Shown here piece by piece: positions 1-7,660 of a stretch of 19,896 nucleotides of DNA (position 1 is the first letter of the stretch; each line of letters begins with the position of its first letter). A model generated the notes under the pieces. That model had not been told where the DNA came from. It ran no database searches and was given only the letters and a program-made list of their open reading frames with translations. The DNA is taken from contig JAKSPP010000015.1 in NCBI GenBank assembly GCA_024404735.1, forward strand, positions 1 through 19,896. The letters run 5' to 3'. The translations under genes were made by a program, and so were the position numbers. The DNA comes from Oscillospiraceae bacterium. Its GTDB lineage: Bacteria; Bacillota; Clostridia; Oscillospirales; Oscillospiraceae.

Positions 1-84
1 CCTTTTCTTAGGTCTCAGTGCTTCTTTTTTTAGCGTTTTTTTGCAACGCGCCCTTTTTTATCTGTCTTCGCTTTTCCACGCTTC

Positions 85-1410
85 TCAGCTTTTGGGAGCA
101 TCGTTTTTCTCGATGATTCTCTCCTCGGTTGTTGTACGCATAAAGCGGTCTGTCTTAAGGCTGAGCTTAAGACCGCCCTCGGTTACGTATTTTCCGGCGG
201 CGGTGTATCCGACGGACTTCATCTTGCCCTTCATAACGGCAAGTGAAATTGCGGCAATGAGGAGGGGAATAAGAATATCAAGGAAAATCGTTCCGCTCTT
301 CAGGGGAATGTCCATTATTACAGAGCCCACAACAATAAATATTGCGCAGAGACAGGCAAATATTCCCGCAAACCAGCCAAGAGCCTTCTTTTTGTCAACC
401 GGCAGGTCACCCACAAGCTTTCCGGTCTGACCGTTCATTGCAAACAGGAAATCCTGATTGTTCCATTTGGTTGCAAGGAGCCATACAGGCAGCATTGCAT
501 AGTGTACGGCACCCTTATTGACTACAACGCGCTCGGAAAGGGTATCAACGCTTTCATAGTCATCGGTGGTGCTTCTGACCGCAGCCCTGATGCTGTCGGA
601 GCAGCGGACCTCCATACGCTCGCCGCAGGCCTCTGCCTCAACGTCGTACTTATCCGCAAGATATCCGGGCATATAGGCAGTTGAAAAGGCCTTGAGCTCC
701 GAATAATCGTAGGGCTCGATGCTGTCCATATGTCCGTCGGGCATACGGCTTGAAGCATCTACGGGTATTTTTTCAAAGCTCATTTCGCCGTTTCTGAGGA
801 CGTCATAGTGCTTTGTGGTGATTATTTCCTTGTTTCCCACAACGCTTTTTGAAGAGGTTGTTCCGTGGAAATGTGCCTCCTCCCTTGCGCTTGCATCGAA
901 CATCCAGAAGGGCACATAAACGCCCTGCATATCATCAATATGGTTTCCGGAAACAAAGGAATTCGGAAGAAGCCTCTTTCCCTTGTAATGCTCCTTAAGT
1001 GCGGCAACCGCGGAAGCCTTGTCCTTCCTGAAGGGAATGATGAATTCGGGCTTCAGAGCGCCGGAAAACTGTCCGGGTATAACCGTCGGATTTCCGCAGT
1101 AGGGGCAGCAGGTTGCGGCGGTTGTTTCATCACAGATAAGCTCCGCTCCGCATGAGGGGCAGGAGTAGGATTTCATTCCCTCCGATGCAGCACCCCAGTC
1201 TGTTGAAAATTCGTCTGTATTCCAGGAGGACGCATCCTGCTGTGCCTTTGCCTCGGCGGCCTTTTCCTCCTGCTCCTTAAACATCGCCTCTACCTCGGCG
1301 ACCTCAAAGGAGCTTCCGCAGTACTCACACTCGAGCCTTCCCGATGCGCCGGAATACTGCATAGGCCCTGTACACATAGGGCATTTATAGTTTGTTACCT
1401 GACTTGCCAT
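85..1410 (-). CDS. Double zinc-ribbon (TFIIB-type) membrane protein
   Basis: A 441-residue protein of the 'TFIIB-type zinc ribbon-containing protein' kind common in Clostridia. No biochemical role is established that I can name. Two zinc ribbons are visible: C10/C13 with C28/C31, and C84/C87 with C102/C105, joined by a Glu/Ala-rich helical stretch (about residues 37-60). A long soluble middle domain follows, then two hydrophobic segments near residues 343-365 and 372-393 and a charged tail of about 48 residues, so it is probably membrane-anchored. The frame is open upstream to 1515, but I chose the ATG at 1410 because AAGGAG lies at a proper distance before it and the zinc ribbon begins ten residues later. 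It stands alone and is divergent from miaA. No convincing terminator follows it inside the window. Confidence 0.85.
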   Translation of the reverse strand: MASQVTNYKCPMCTGPMQYSGASGRLECEYCGSSFEVAEVEAMFKEQEEKAAEAKAQQDASSWNTDEFSTDWGAASEGMKSYSCPSCGAELICDETTAATCCPYCGNPTVIPGQFSGALKPEFIIPFRKDKASAVAALKEHYKGKRLLPNSFVSGNHIDDMQGVYVPFWMFDASAREEAHFHGTTSSKSVVGNKEIITTKHYDVLRNGEMSFEKIPVDASSRMPDGHMDSIEPYDYSELKAFSTAYMPGYLADKYDVEAEACGERMEVRCSDSIRAAVRSTTDDYESVDTLSERVVVNKGAVHYAMLPVWLLATKWNNQDFLFAMNGQTGKLVGDLPVDKKKALGWFAGIFACLCAIFIVVGSVIMDIPLKSGTIFLDILIPLLIAAISLAVMKGKMKSVGYTAAGKYVTEGGLKLSLKTDRFMRTTTEERIIEKNDAPKS

Positions 1411-1467
1411 TTTTGTTATTCTCCTTACAGATTGCATATTATCATAGCTCGTAAAGATAAAACGTTC

Positions 1468-1496
1468 TTGCGTTTTGGGTCCTTTTAGTTTATCAT
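1468..1496 (+). promoter_or_regulatory. Candidate sigma-A promoter for miaA
   Basis: TTGCGT (1468-1473), a 17-base spacer and TATCAT (1491-1496), followed about 45 bases later by the miaA start. Both boxes are imperfect. The same TTGCGT box with a 17-base spacer occurs at the better promoter at 12912-12940. Confidence 0.4.
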
Positions 1497-1544
1497 TATC
1501 AGCACGGTAAATCAAGATAAAAATGTTTTCGGAAGATTTATTTT

Positions 1545-2495
1545 ATGAAGAGCAACAAGAGAGTAATTGTAATAACGGGTCCCACAGCCTCGGGAAAAAC
1601 AGCCCTCGGGGTTGAGATATCCCTGCGCCTTAACGGAGAGGTTATTTCCGCCGATTCCATGCAGCTTTACAAAGGCATGGACATAGGTACGGCCAAGGTA
1701 CGCCCCGATGAAATGCGCTCTGTACCGCATCATATGATAGACGTGGCCTCCCCGGAGGAAAGCTACTCCGTTTCACGCTGGGTCAGTGAGGCAGCCGTTT
1801 TATGTGAGGACATTTTCGCAAGAGGGCACATTCCCGTTATCGTGGGAGGCACGGGCCTTTATATTGACTCTCTTCTCTCCGGACGGGACTTTTCCGCAAG
1901 AGAGGAAAACGGTGAGACAAGGGCAAGGCTCTCTGCCCTTTATGATGAAATAGGAGGGGAGGCCTTCAGGCAGAAGCTTATTGAGGTTGACCCCGAAAGA
2001 GGGGAAAAGCTTGCCGCCGCCGACAAAAAGCGCCTTGTGAGAGCCCTGGAGGTTTTCGAGCTTACGGGAAAAACCATATCCGAGCACGATGCGGAAACAA
2101 AGCTCATCCCTCCCAGATATGAATCCCTGCGCTTTGCCCTCTGCTTTGAGGACAGGGAAAAGCTATATGAGAGAATCGACAAAAGAGTTGATATTATGAT
2201 GGCCGAGGGCCTTGCAGGGGAGGTTGCGGGCCTTATTGACTCGGGTCTTTCGGAGCAGAGCACCGCTCTTCAGGCAATAGGCTATAAGGAAATCGTCGCC
2301 GCAATGGGAGGGCAATGCACTCTTGCCGAGGCCGTCGACGAAATAAAGCGGGGCTCAAGGCGCTATGCCAAGCGCCAGCTTACCTGGATAAGAAGAGACG
2401 AGGGCATAAACTGGATAAAATGGGGAGAGACCCCCGATATTAACAAGGCCGCAGATTATATTGAGGCTTTATGGAAGAAGGGAGAAACGAAATGA
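1545..2495 (+). CDS. miaA: tRNA dimethylallyltransferase MiaA
   Basis: Transfers a dimethylallyl group from DMAPP to N6 of A37 in tRNAs that read UNN codons, the first step to i6A/ms2i6A. The 316 residues match the usual family length. The P-loop GPTASGKT is at residues 12-19. The substrate-binding stretch SADSMQLYKGMDIGTAK follows at 35-51, with D37 and S38 at the expected catalytic/phosphate-contact positions. PHHMID and GGTGLYI motifs come next, and the C-terminal part has the RYAKRQLTW signature near residues 273-281. The ATG at 1545 has only a weak GGAAGA upstream, but the P-loop position fits this start. The TGA stop overlaps the start of the helicase gene (ATGA, 2492-2495), so the two are probably translationally coupled. 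Confidence 0.97.
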   Translation: MKSNKRVIVITGPTASGKTALGVEISLRLNGEVISADSMQLYKGMDIGTAKVRPDEMRSVPHHMIDVASPEESYSVSRWVSEAAVLCEDIFARGHIPVIVGGTGLYIDSLLSGRDFSAREENGETRARLSALYDEIGGEAFRQKLIEVDPERGEKLAAADKKRLVRALEVFELTGKTISEHDAETKLIPPRYESLRFALCFEDREKLYERIDKRVDIMMAEGLAGEVAGLIDSGLSEQSTALQAIGYKEIVAAMGGQCTLAEAVDEIKRGSRRYAKRQLTWIRRDEGINWIKWGETPDINKAADYIEALWKKGETK

Positions 2496-4660
2496 CGGAT
2501 GTAGCCTTTGACGCACTTTCGGGGCTTAACGAGGCCCAGAGAGAGGCCGTCACCACAACCGAGGGCTATGTCAGAGTCGTTGCGGGAGCGGGTAGCGGAA
2601 AAACAAGGGCTCTTTCCCGCCGCTTTGCCTATCTTGTAAACGATATGGGCTGCCTCCCGGGGAATATACTCTGTGTAACCTTCTCAAACAAGGCCGCAAA
2701 CGAAATGAGACGCAGAATTCATAACCTGACGGGAGATAATGACACAGGCTATGTCAACACCTTCCACGGCTTCTGCGTTTCCATACTGAGTGAGGATTCC
2801 CATGCCGTGGGCTACCCCAAAAGCTTCCTTGTACTGGATAACTCCGACATAGACTCCATGCTCAGAATAATATACGAGGAAAGAGGGCTGGGCCTTCGCG
2901 ATATGACCTTCAGGGATGCCAGAGACATGATAGAAATCCAGAAGCTCTTCAAAAAGCCCGAATATTACCTTGACCTTACGGAGCTGAGCCTTGAGGAGCT
3001 CCGGGAGAAATATCTCTCCGCAACGGAAACAAAGGAAATTATTTTTTACGGCTATCTGTATCAGGAAAAGAAATGCTTCGGCCTTGACTACAATGATTTA
3101 ATCAAGTTCAGCCTCTATATTTTCGAAAAGAACGAGGATATTAAGCTCAAGTGGCAGAAGCGCCTTGAATACATAATGATAGACGAATTTCAGGATATCG
3201 ACCTGCCCCAGTACGAGCTTATGGAGGTGCTCTCTGCCTATCACAGAAATCTCTTCATAGTGGGTGACCCCGACCAGACGATTTACACCTGGAGAGGGGC
3301 AAATGTCAGATATCTTCTGGACTTCGATAAAAACCATCCCGGCACAAAAACCATTCTTATGACGGAAAACTACCGCTCCAGCCCGGAGATTATTTCCGTC
3401 TGCAACAGTCTTATTTCAAAAAACAAAACAAGAATAAAAAAGGAGCTTATCCCCACTCTCCCAAACGGTGCCCCGGTTGTATGCCACTATGCCGACAATG
3501 CAGATGAGGAGGCAGGGTGGATTGCCGATGAGCTTCTTAAGATAAGAGAAAAAGAGGGAAGCTTTAAGGACGCCGCAATTCTTTACAGGGCTCATTATGT
3601 TACAAGAAGCATTGAGGACGCCCTTAGGAAGGCGGAAATTCCCTACGCAATTTACTCCGGAGTCCGCTTTTATGACAGGGCGGAAATAAAAGACGCTCTT
3701 TCCTACCTTCGCCTTATTGCCTATAAGGATGACCTTTCCTTTCTTCGCATAGCCAACGTGCCGAAACGAAATCTGGGGGAAAGAAGAATGGCCTTGCCGG
3801 GGGAGGATGCCGAGAAAAACGGCTGTCTTCTCTACGATGCCCTGCGCAAAAATCTTGACAACGAGATTTTCAGGGGGACCAAGGCCGCAAAATTCGTTAA
3901 GCTCATCGAGGGCTTTGCGGGGAGCTTTTCAGACTGCCCCGTTTCGGAGGTGCTGTCCGATATTCTCGATAAAAGCGGCTATGAGCTTATGCTGAGGACA
4001 GAAGGGAGCTCCGAGCGTCTTGATAATCTTGCGGAGCTCAAGCAGTCAATATACGAATATGAAAACTCCTGCGGAGAGGAGGTCACCTTAGAGCACTATC
4101 TCTCCCACGTTGCCCTCTTCTCCTCCCTTGATGCGGAGGACAGCTCCGACAGGGTAAAGCTTATGACCGTCCACGGAGCAAAGGGCCTTGAATTTCCCTA
4201 TGTATTCCTGCCCGAAATGAACGAGGGTGTTTTCCCGGCAAAGAAAACCGGAACCCTCGAGGCTATGGAGGAGGAAAGGCGACTGTGCTTTGTTGCCATG
4301 ACAAGAGCACAGAAAATGCTTTATATTTCCAATGCCTCCGGAAGGGGCTTTGACGGCTCGCCCCGCTACCCCTCACGCTTTGTTCTGGATGTGGACAAGG
4401 AGCTATTAAGCTTCACCCATGAGCCTCCCGAGGCTCTCATTGCCGATGCAAGATGCTATATCTCCGGCAGTGAAAAATATATGCCCGAGAACATTTCGCA
4501 AAACGCCTATTCCGTGGGAACGAGGGTCCGCCACAGCATTATGGGCGAGGGCGAGGTCACCGATATCGATGCCTCAAGGGGTGCATATGTTATTAAATTT
4601 GCCTCTCTGGATACCCCCAGAACCATATCCTTCAAAACAAAGCTGGAAAAAATCGGCTGA
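2492..4660 (+). CDS. UvrD/PcrA-type superfamily 1 DNA helicase
   Basis: ATP-dependent 3'-5' DNA helicase expected to act in repair and removal of replication or transcription blocks. Visible motifs in order: Q-motif around Q16, Walker A AGAGSGKT at 31-38, the Walker B/DEAD-like box DEFQD, motif III GDPDQTIYTWRGA, motif V MTVHGAKGLEF and motif VI VAMTRA. The last 50 or so residues (VGTRVRHSIMGEGEVTDID and on) resemble the small Tudor-like tail of PcrA/UvrD. The length of 722 residues is normal for PcrA. I preferred the ATG at 2492 to the one at 2471 because AGAAGGGAG (2476-2484) precedes it, it overlaps the miaA stop as ATGA, and the Q-motif follows at the usual distance. Whether it is the housekeeping PcrA or a paralogue cannot be settled here. 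Confidence 0.93.
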   Translation: MTDVAFDALSGLNEAQREAVTTTEGYVRVVAGAGSGKTRALSRRFAYLVNDMGCLPGNILCVTFSNKAANEMRRRIHNLTGDNDTGYVNTFHGFCVSILSEDSHAVGYPKSFLVLDNSDIDSMLRIIYEERGLGLRDMTFRDARDMIEIQKLFKKPEYYLDLTELSLEELREKYLSATETKEIIFYGYLYQEKKCFGLDYNDLIKFSLYIFEKNEDIKLKWQKRLEYIMIDEFQDIDLPQYELMEVLSAYHRNLFIVGDPDQTIYTWRGANVRYLLDFDKNHPGTKTILMTENYRSSPEIISVCNSLISKNKTRIKKELIPTLPNGAPVVCHYADNADEEAGWIADELLKIREKEGSFKDAAILYRAHYVTRSIEDALRKAEIPYAIYSGVRFYDRAEIKDALSYLRLIAYKDDLSFLRIANVPKRNLGERRMALPGEDAEKNGCLLYDALRKNLDNEIFRGTKAAKFVKLIEGFAGSFSDCPVSEVLSDILDKSGYELMLRTEGSSERLDNLAELKQSIYEYENSCGEEVTLEHYLSHVALFSSLDAEDSSDRVKLMTVHGAKGLEFPYVFLPEMNEGVFPAKKTGTLEAMEEERRLCFVAMTRAQKMLYISNASGRGFDGSPRYPSRFVLDVDKELLSFTHEPPEALIADARCYISGSEKYMPENISQNAYSVGTRVRHSIMGEGEVTDIDASRGAYVIKFASLDTPRTISFKTKLEKIG

Positions 4661-4680
4661 GAGCATACTCCCCTCACAGC

Positions 4681-4724
4681 AAAAAAGCCACGACCGGGCA
4701 TTTTGCCTTTGGTCGTGGCTTTTT
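4681..4724. terminator. Bidirectional intrinsic terminator
   Basis: Stem AAAAAAGCCACGACC (4681-4695) pairs with GGTCGTGGCTTTTT (4711-4724) around a 15-base loop. It gives a T tract on plus for the helicase operon and another on minus, facing the convergent lipoprotein remnant. Confidence 0.93.
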
Positions 4725-4741
4725 CTGTTTAATTGTGATTA

Positions 4742-4945
4742 TCAGGTGTTGTTGTAGAACTTACCGTTCTCGGTATCATATCTGAAGACTTCCCTGATTT
4801 TGGTGTAAATATCGGTTCTCTGGGAGTTTGCCTCATCGGTGTAGCGCCAGCCCGGGTCTGTGTAGGGGTTGGGACCTCCGAAGATCTCGCAAGCGGTAAC
4901 AATCTCAACACCATTCTTTTCCCAATCATTATATATATCAGCAAA
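4742..4945 (-). pseudogene. 3' remnant of a leucine-rich-repeat lipoprotein gene
   Basis: The frame is open for 67 codons with no start codon and is blocked upstream by an in-frame TGA at 4946-4948. Its last 46 codons (GGPNPYTDPGWRY... to ...GKFYNNT) match the C-terminus of the intact lipoprotein at 7661-8938. Over 4742-4883 versus 7661-7802 I count three mismatches in about 142 bases. Upstream of the match the frame still reads as sensible protein (ADIYNDWEKNGVEIVTACEI) but differs from the intact gene. It is therefore the tail of a different paralogue, not a simple copy of this one. No ribosome binding site was seen, so it is unlikely to be expressed. The AT-rich 160 bases between 4946 and 5103 show nothing else. 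Confidence 0.8.
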
Positions 4946-5103
4946 TCACTTTTTTTATTCTACAATCCCAAGGAACATTTTTTGTCTTATCTGTGTTAAA
5001 TATTGCATACAGTTATTCAATTTTTACAAAATCTTATACTTAGATATTTGAGGTTGTTAGATAAAAATGTTGGTAATGTAAAATTGACGGTGAGTAACGA
5101 TTA

Positions 5104-6813
5104 TTAAGGATGACAATTTCCGCAAGGCTTATAGCCCATAGCGATAATATCGCTTCTGCTTCCGTTGTAGGCCAACTTGTTTTTTGCGCTCATTCTGCTG
5201 ACGGAGGAGCAGTAGGGATAATGAAATACCTTTGAATTTGTATTTAGTATATATGATTTGCTTCCTGAGCTTCCACCTGAGCCGGAACCGTTGCCAGAGC
5301 TTGGCGGTGTATTATTTGAACCAGTATCGTTATTATTTCCGCCAGAGGAACCAGAATCGGCTGGTTCCTTTACTTCCGGCGTCAGTGTATCCGCATCTTG
5401 GTTTCTTTCCGTCCCAAAAGTCACTGAATATCCGTCGGAGCGGCAAATAATTGTTCCCTGCATATCAGTTCTGAATGTCTTTACATCAGCGTCCCTGAGC
5501 CTTGAAAGTACCTCCTCATCAGGGTGATTGTAAGAATTTCCCTTTCCCACGGAAATCACAGCATATTCGGGATCAGCATAATATAAGAAAGAATAGGAAC
5601 TTGAGTTCTTGCTACCATGGTGTCCAACCTTGAGAACATTGCATTTTATATCTGTATCATTTTCTAAAATATCGTGCTCTTCCTCGTACTCAGCGTCTCC
5701 CGCAAACAAAAAAGATGTGCGTCCGTAGGTAATTTTAAGAACGATGGAATTATTGTTTTCGTTTTCAGCCTTATTCAGGGGTGCAAGAACTTTGAACTCT
5801 GCTGAGCCGAGTTTGAAACTGTCCCCCGCCATAGGAACAGTCACAGTTTTGTATTGAACGGACAGCTTATCCAGGAAAGCTGAAAAGCTCTTGCTATTGT
5901 AGGTGCGAACTGGAGCAATTGCAATTCCGACCCATGCATAACTCAAGGCGCCAGACAAGCCACCAACATGGTCATCGTGAGGATGAGTGCAGACTATGTA
6001 ATCCAAATGGTCTATTCCTCGATTTTTAAGATAGGAATAGATCTTACTTGATGAGCTTGAATTTCCTCCATCAATGAGCATAGCCTTACCATCACAGATA
6101 ATTAAAGCAGCATCACCCTGTCCCACGTCAATGTAGTGGATTTCAAAATTTGGAGCCTCATAAATGGCTATATTTTGTTTTGCCCTTCGGTATTGCTCAT
6201 CCGTGAAAACATTGCAGGAAATAAGCTTCTCGGCCAGAGCATCAGCGGTTCCCTTCATCTTTGCAGAAAGTGCAGCATACGATATCGTAACAACATCGGC
6301 TCGAAGGAAATTCTCTCTATCAACAGTATTCGGAAGAATTCCGACTTCCTCTGCCAAAGAATAGGGATTATCCCAGAAAAAATCCTCACTCTGCTTATCA
6401 GAATAGCCCAGAGCTCTGAGAACAAAGGTCAAGTATGTTGCTGCACTTGCTGAAGAGTTTCCGAACAGGGTATCAGAAACGCCATTTGTGAGATTGTTTT
6501 GGAAGGCATAACCAATATATGCATCAGCCCATGAGGGAACATCCGTAAAGGGATGTTCGAAATCGCCTTCCAGAGCCTCCTGCTCCTTTCCCAAAACACG
6601 AATAAGCATAACCAAAGCCTCGATTCGTGTTGGAGCCCGATTTAATTCGAAACTTGTGTCCGATACTCCCTTAAATAAGCCAAGTTCTTTAAGTTCTATT
6701 GCAACAAGCTCTTGGGCGGTAATGTCTCTACCGCCGTTGGCTGCAAAGGCGGTTTGAACTATCCCGAGACATAAGACTATAGTCAAAAATAGACAAAACA
6801 ATCTTCTCCTCAT
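5104..6813 (-). CDS. Secreted SLH / ComEC-like metallo-beta-lactamase / zinc-tail protein
   Basis: A 569-residue exported protein in three parts. A signal peptide (residues 1-24, ending AFA) is followed by S-layer-homology-like repeats (about 35-200, with FTDVPSWADAYI at 89-100) that usually hold proteins to the cell wall. A metallo-beta-lactamase fold of the ComEC/Rec2 type spans about 223-465: DVGQGD, then HPHDDH at 277-282 for two metals, further ligand candidates D373, H398/H399 and H430. After a Gly/Ser/Asn linker (about 485-518) comes a small tail with H531, C535, C564 and C567, an Ada-like zinc module found behind secreted nucleases and hydrolases in Firmicutes. All metal ligands are present, so it should be active. 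A phosphodiesterase or nuclease activity outside the cell is inference. AAAGGAG stands 10 bases before the ATG. It has its own consensus promoter, and no terminator is evident after it. Confidence 0.88.
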   Translation of the reverse strand: MRRRLFCLFLTIVLCLGIVQTAFAANGGRDITAQELVAIELKELGLFKGVSDTSFELNRAPTRIEALVMLIRVLGKEQEALEGDFEHPFTDVPSWADAYIGYAFQNNLTNGVSDTLFGNSSASAATYLTFVLRALGYSDKQSEDFFWDNPYSLAEEVGILPNTVDRENFLRADVVTISYAALSAKMKGTADALAEKLISCNVFTDEQYRRAKQNIAIYEAPNFEIHYIDVGQGDAALIICDGKAMLIDGGNSSSSSKIYSYLKNRGIDHLDYIVCTHPHDDHVGGLSGALSYAWVGIAIAPVRTYNSKSFSAFLDKLSVQYKTVTVPMAGDSFKLGSAEFKVLAPLNKAENENNNSIVLKITYGRTSFLFAGDAEYEEEHDILENDTDIKCNVLKVGHHGSKNSSSYSFLYYADPEYAVISVGKGNSYNHPDEEVLSRLRDADVKTFRTDMQGTIICRSDGYSVTFGTERNQDADTLTPEVKEPADSGSSGGNNNDTGSNNTPPSSGNGSGSGGSSGSKSYILNTNSKVFHYPYCSSVSRMSAKNKLAYNGSRSDIIAMGYKPCGNCHP

Positions 6814-6846
6814 CTAGGTGTTCTCCTTTATGAATATTGTTTTTTC

Positions 6847-6875
6847 ATTATACATTCGCATATTATTAATGTCAA
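6847..6875 (-). promoter_or_regulatory. Consensus sigma-A promoter of the SLH/MBL gene
   Basis: On minus: TTGACA (6870-6875), 17-base spacer, TATAAT (6847-6852), a full match to the vegetative consensus. It lies about 34 bases before the ATG. The IS200-type element ends only about 20 bases upstream of the -35 box and leaves the promoter intact. Confidence 0.88.
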
Positions 6876-6908
6876 TGAAATGAAAAATAAAGACAGCAAA
6901 ATAAACAT

Positions 6909-6927
6909 CCACCCGCCTAGCGGGTGG
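6909..6927. repeat. IS200 right-end hairpin
   Basis: Perfect palindrome CCACCCGC-CTA-GCGGGTGG downstream of tnpA. Loop and stem design match the other end at 7573-7595. Confidence 0.8.
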
Positions 6928-7007
6928 TTTTTCACATACGGGCATAGCCCTTGTTCCTCGCTGATGCGTGAAACGCATAATACGGATCTGCCAACTGCGT
7001 AGGACTG

Positions 7008-7469
7008 TTACTTGCTACCCTTAAAAGGGCTGAATTCCGGCATGGTCAGTTGGTCTCCAAGTTGGTCTTCTTTTAATTGATTCTTAATGTACTCCGCAAT
7101 TCGGTTTGTGTTCTTTCCGACCGTATCCACATAATACCCTTTGCACCAAAACTCTCTGTTTCTGTATTTATACTTCAACTCACCGAATTGCTCATATAGC
7201 ATTGTAGAGCTTTTCCCTTTCAAGTATCCCATGAAGCTTGATACAGACACTTTTGGGGGTATCTCTACCAGCATATGTATGTGATCGGGGCAGCACTCTG
7301 CTTCTACAATTTTTACATTCTTCCACTCACACAGCTGGCGAAGTATTTTTCCTACTGCCGCCTTCTTTTCTTTATTAAACACTTGTCTCCGATATTTCGG
7401 CGCAAACACTATGTGATACTTGCAATTCCACTTTGTATGAGATAAACTATTTATATCATTCAGGCTCAT
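7008..7469 (-). CDS. tnpA: IS200-type transposase TnpA (Y1 HUH)
   Basis: Single-strand DNA transposase of the Y1 HUH family, about the usual 150 residues (153). The HUH pair is H63-I-H65 in the run CPDHIHMLVEIP, and the nucleophile is Y127 in IAEYIKNQ. N-terminal WNCKYHIVFAPKYRR is typical of IS200 proteins. The frame is open upstream to 7532, but the ATG at 7469 follows AAGGAGGAC at good spacing and gives the standard MSLN-type N-terminus. No frameshift is visible. Its ribosome binding site lies in a hairpin (see 7480-7538), which should keep expression low. Confidence 0.95.
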   Translation of the reverse strand: MSLNDINSLSHTKWNCKYHIVFAPKYRRQVFNKEKKAAVGKILRQLCEWKNVKIVEAECCPDHIHMLVEIPPKVSVSSFMGYLKGKSSTMLYEQFGELKYKYRNREFWCKGYYVDTVGKNTNRIAEYIKNQLKEDQLGDQLTMPEFSPFKGSK

Positions 7470-7479
7470 TCTGAATGTC

Positions 7480-7538
7480 CTCCTTTTGCGTTTTGGGGTG
7501 CAGTTGGCAGACCGCATCTTCATTATACGCAAAAGGAG
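7480..7538 (-). promoter_or_regulatory. 5' UTR hairpin sequestering the tnpA ribosome binding site
   Basis: In the tnpA transcript, CTCCTTTTGCG (from 7538-7528) is a perfect 11-base complement of CGCAAAAGGAG (from 7490-7480), which contains the Shine-Dalgarno core. The loop is about 37 bases. Repression of IS200 tnpA by a stem-loop that hides the SD is known for the Salmonella element. Here the arrangement is read directly from the sequence. Confidence 0.75.
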
Positions 7539-7572
7539 TTTTCTTCTCTACCTTATCGCTTAAGCTTTTTTG

Positions 7573-7595
7573 AACCACGCGACTATCGCGTGGTT
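7573..7595. repeat. IS200 left-end hairpin
   Basis: Perfect palindrome AACCACGCGA-CTA-TCGCGTGGTT upstream of tnpA, the partner of 6909-6927. Confidence 0.8.
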
Positions 7596-7605
7596 TTCAT
7601 TATAC

Positions 7606-7641
7606 AAAAATCCGCAGCAAGGCATATGCCCTCCTGCGGAT
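7606..7641 (-). terminator. Intrinsic terminator of the lipoprotein gene
   Basis: On minus, ATCCGCAG (7641-7634) pairs with CTGCGGAT (7617-7610) and is followed by TTTTTG. The loop carries an inner palindrome GGCATATGCC. It begins 20 bases after the stop codon and abuts the IS200 left end. Confidence 0.85.
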
Positions 7642-7660
7642 CTAATAATCATATCATTTA

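Larger units (their letters stand above)
6895..7605 (-). mobile_element. IS200-type insertion sequence (IS200/IS605 family)
   Basis: About 0.7 kb with a single tnpA and no tnpB, the usual IS200 layout. Each end carries a short imperfect-flank palindrome with the same CTA loop: 7573-7595 upstream of tnpA and 6909-6927 downstream. These are the hairpins that TnpA recognises as single-stranded ends. Exact boundaries are uncertain because this family makes no terminal inverted repeats or target duplication. The element sits directly after the T tract of the lipoprotein terminator and before the promoter of the SLH/MBL gene, so it disrupts neither gene. It appears complete and could be active. Confidence 0.85.

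Noticed and set aside
33..58. Possible weak terminator (GCGTT/AACGC with T runs) at the window start
   Set aside because: Only a five-base stem, T runs scattered on the plus strand, and no gene visible upstream to judge by.
4729..4944. A 71-codon minus frame over the lipoprotein remnant
   Set aside because: It is one frame off from the frame that matches the intact lipoprotein tail; the homologous frame has no start codon.
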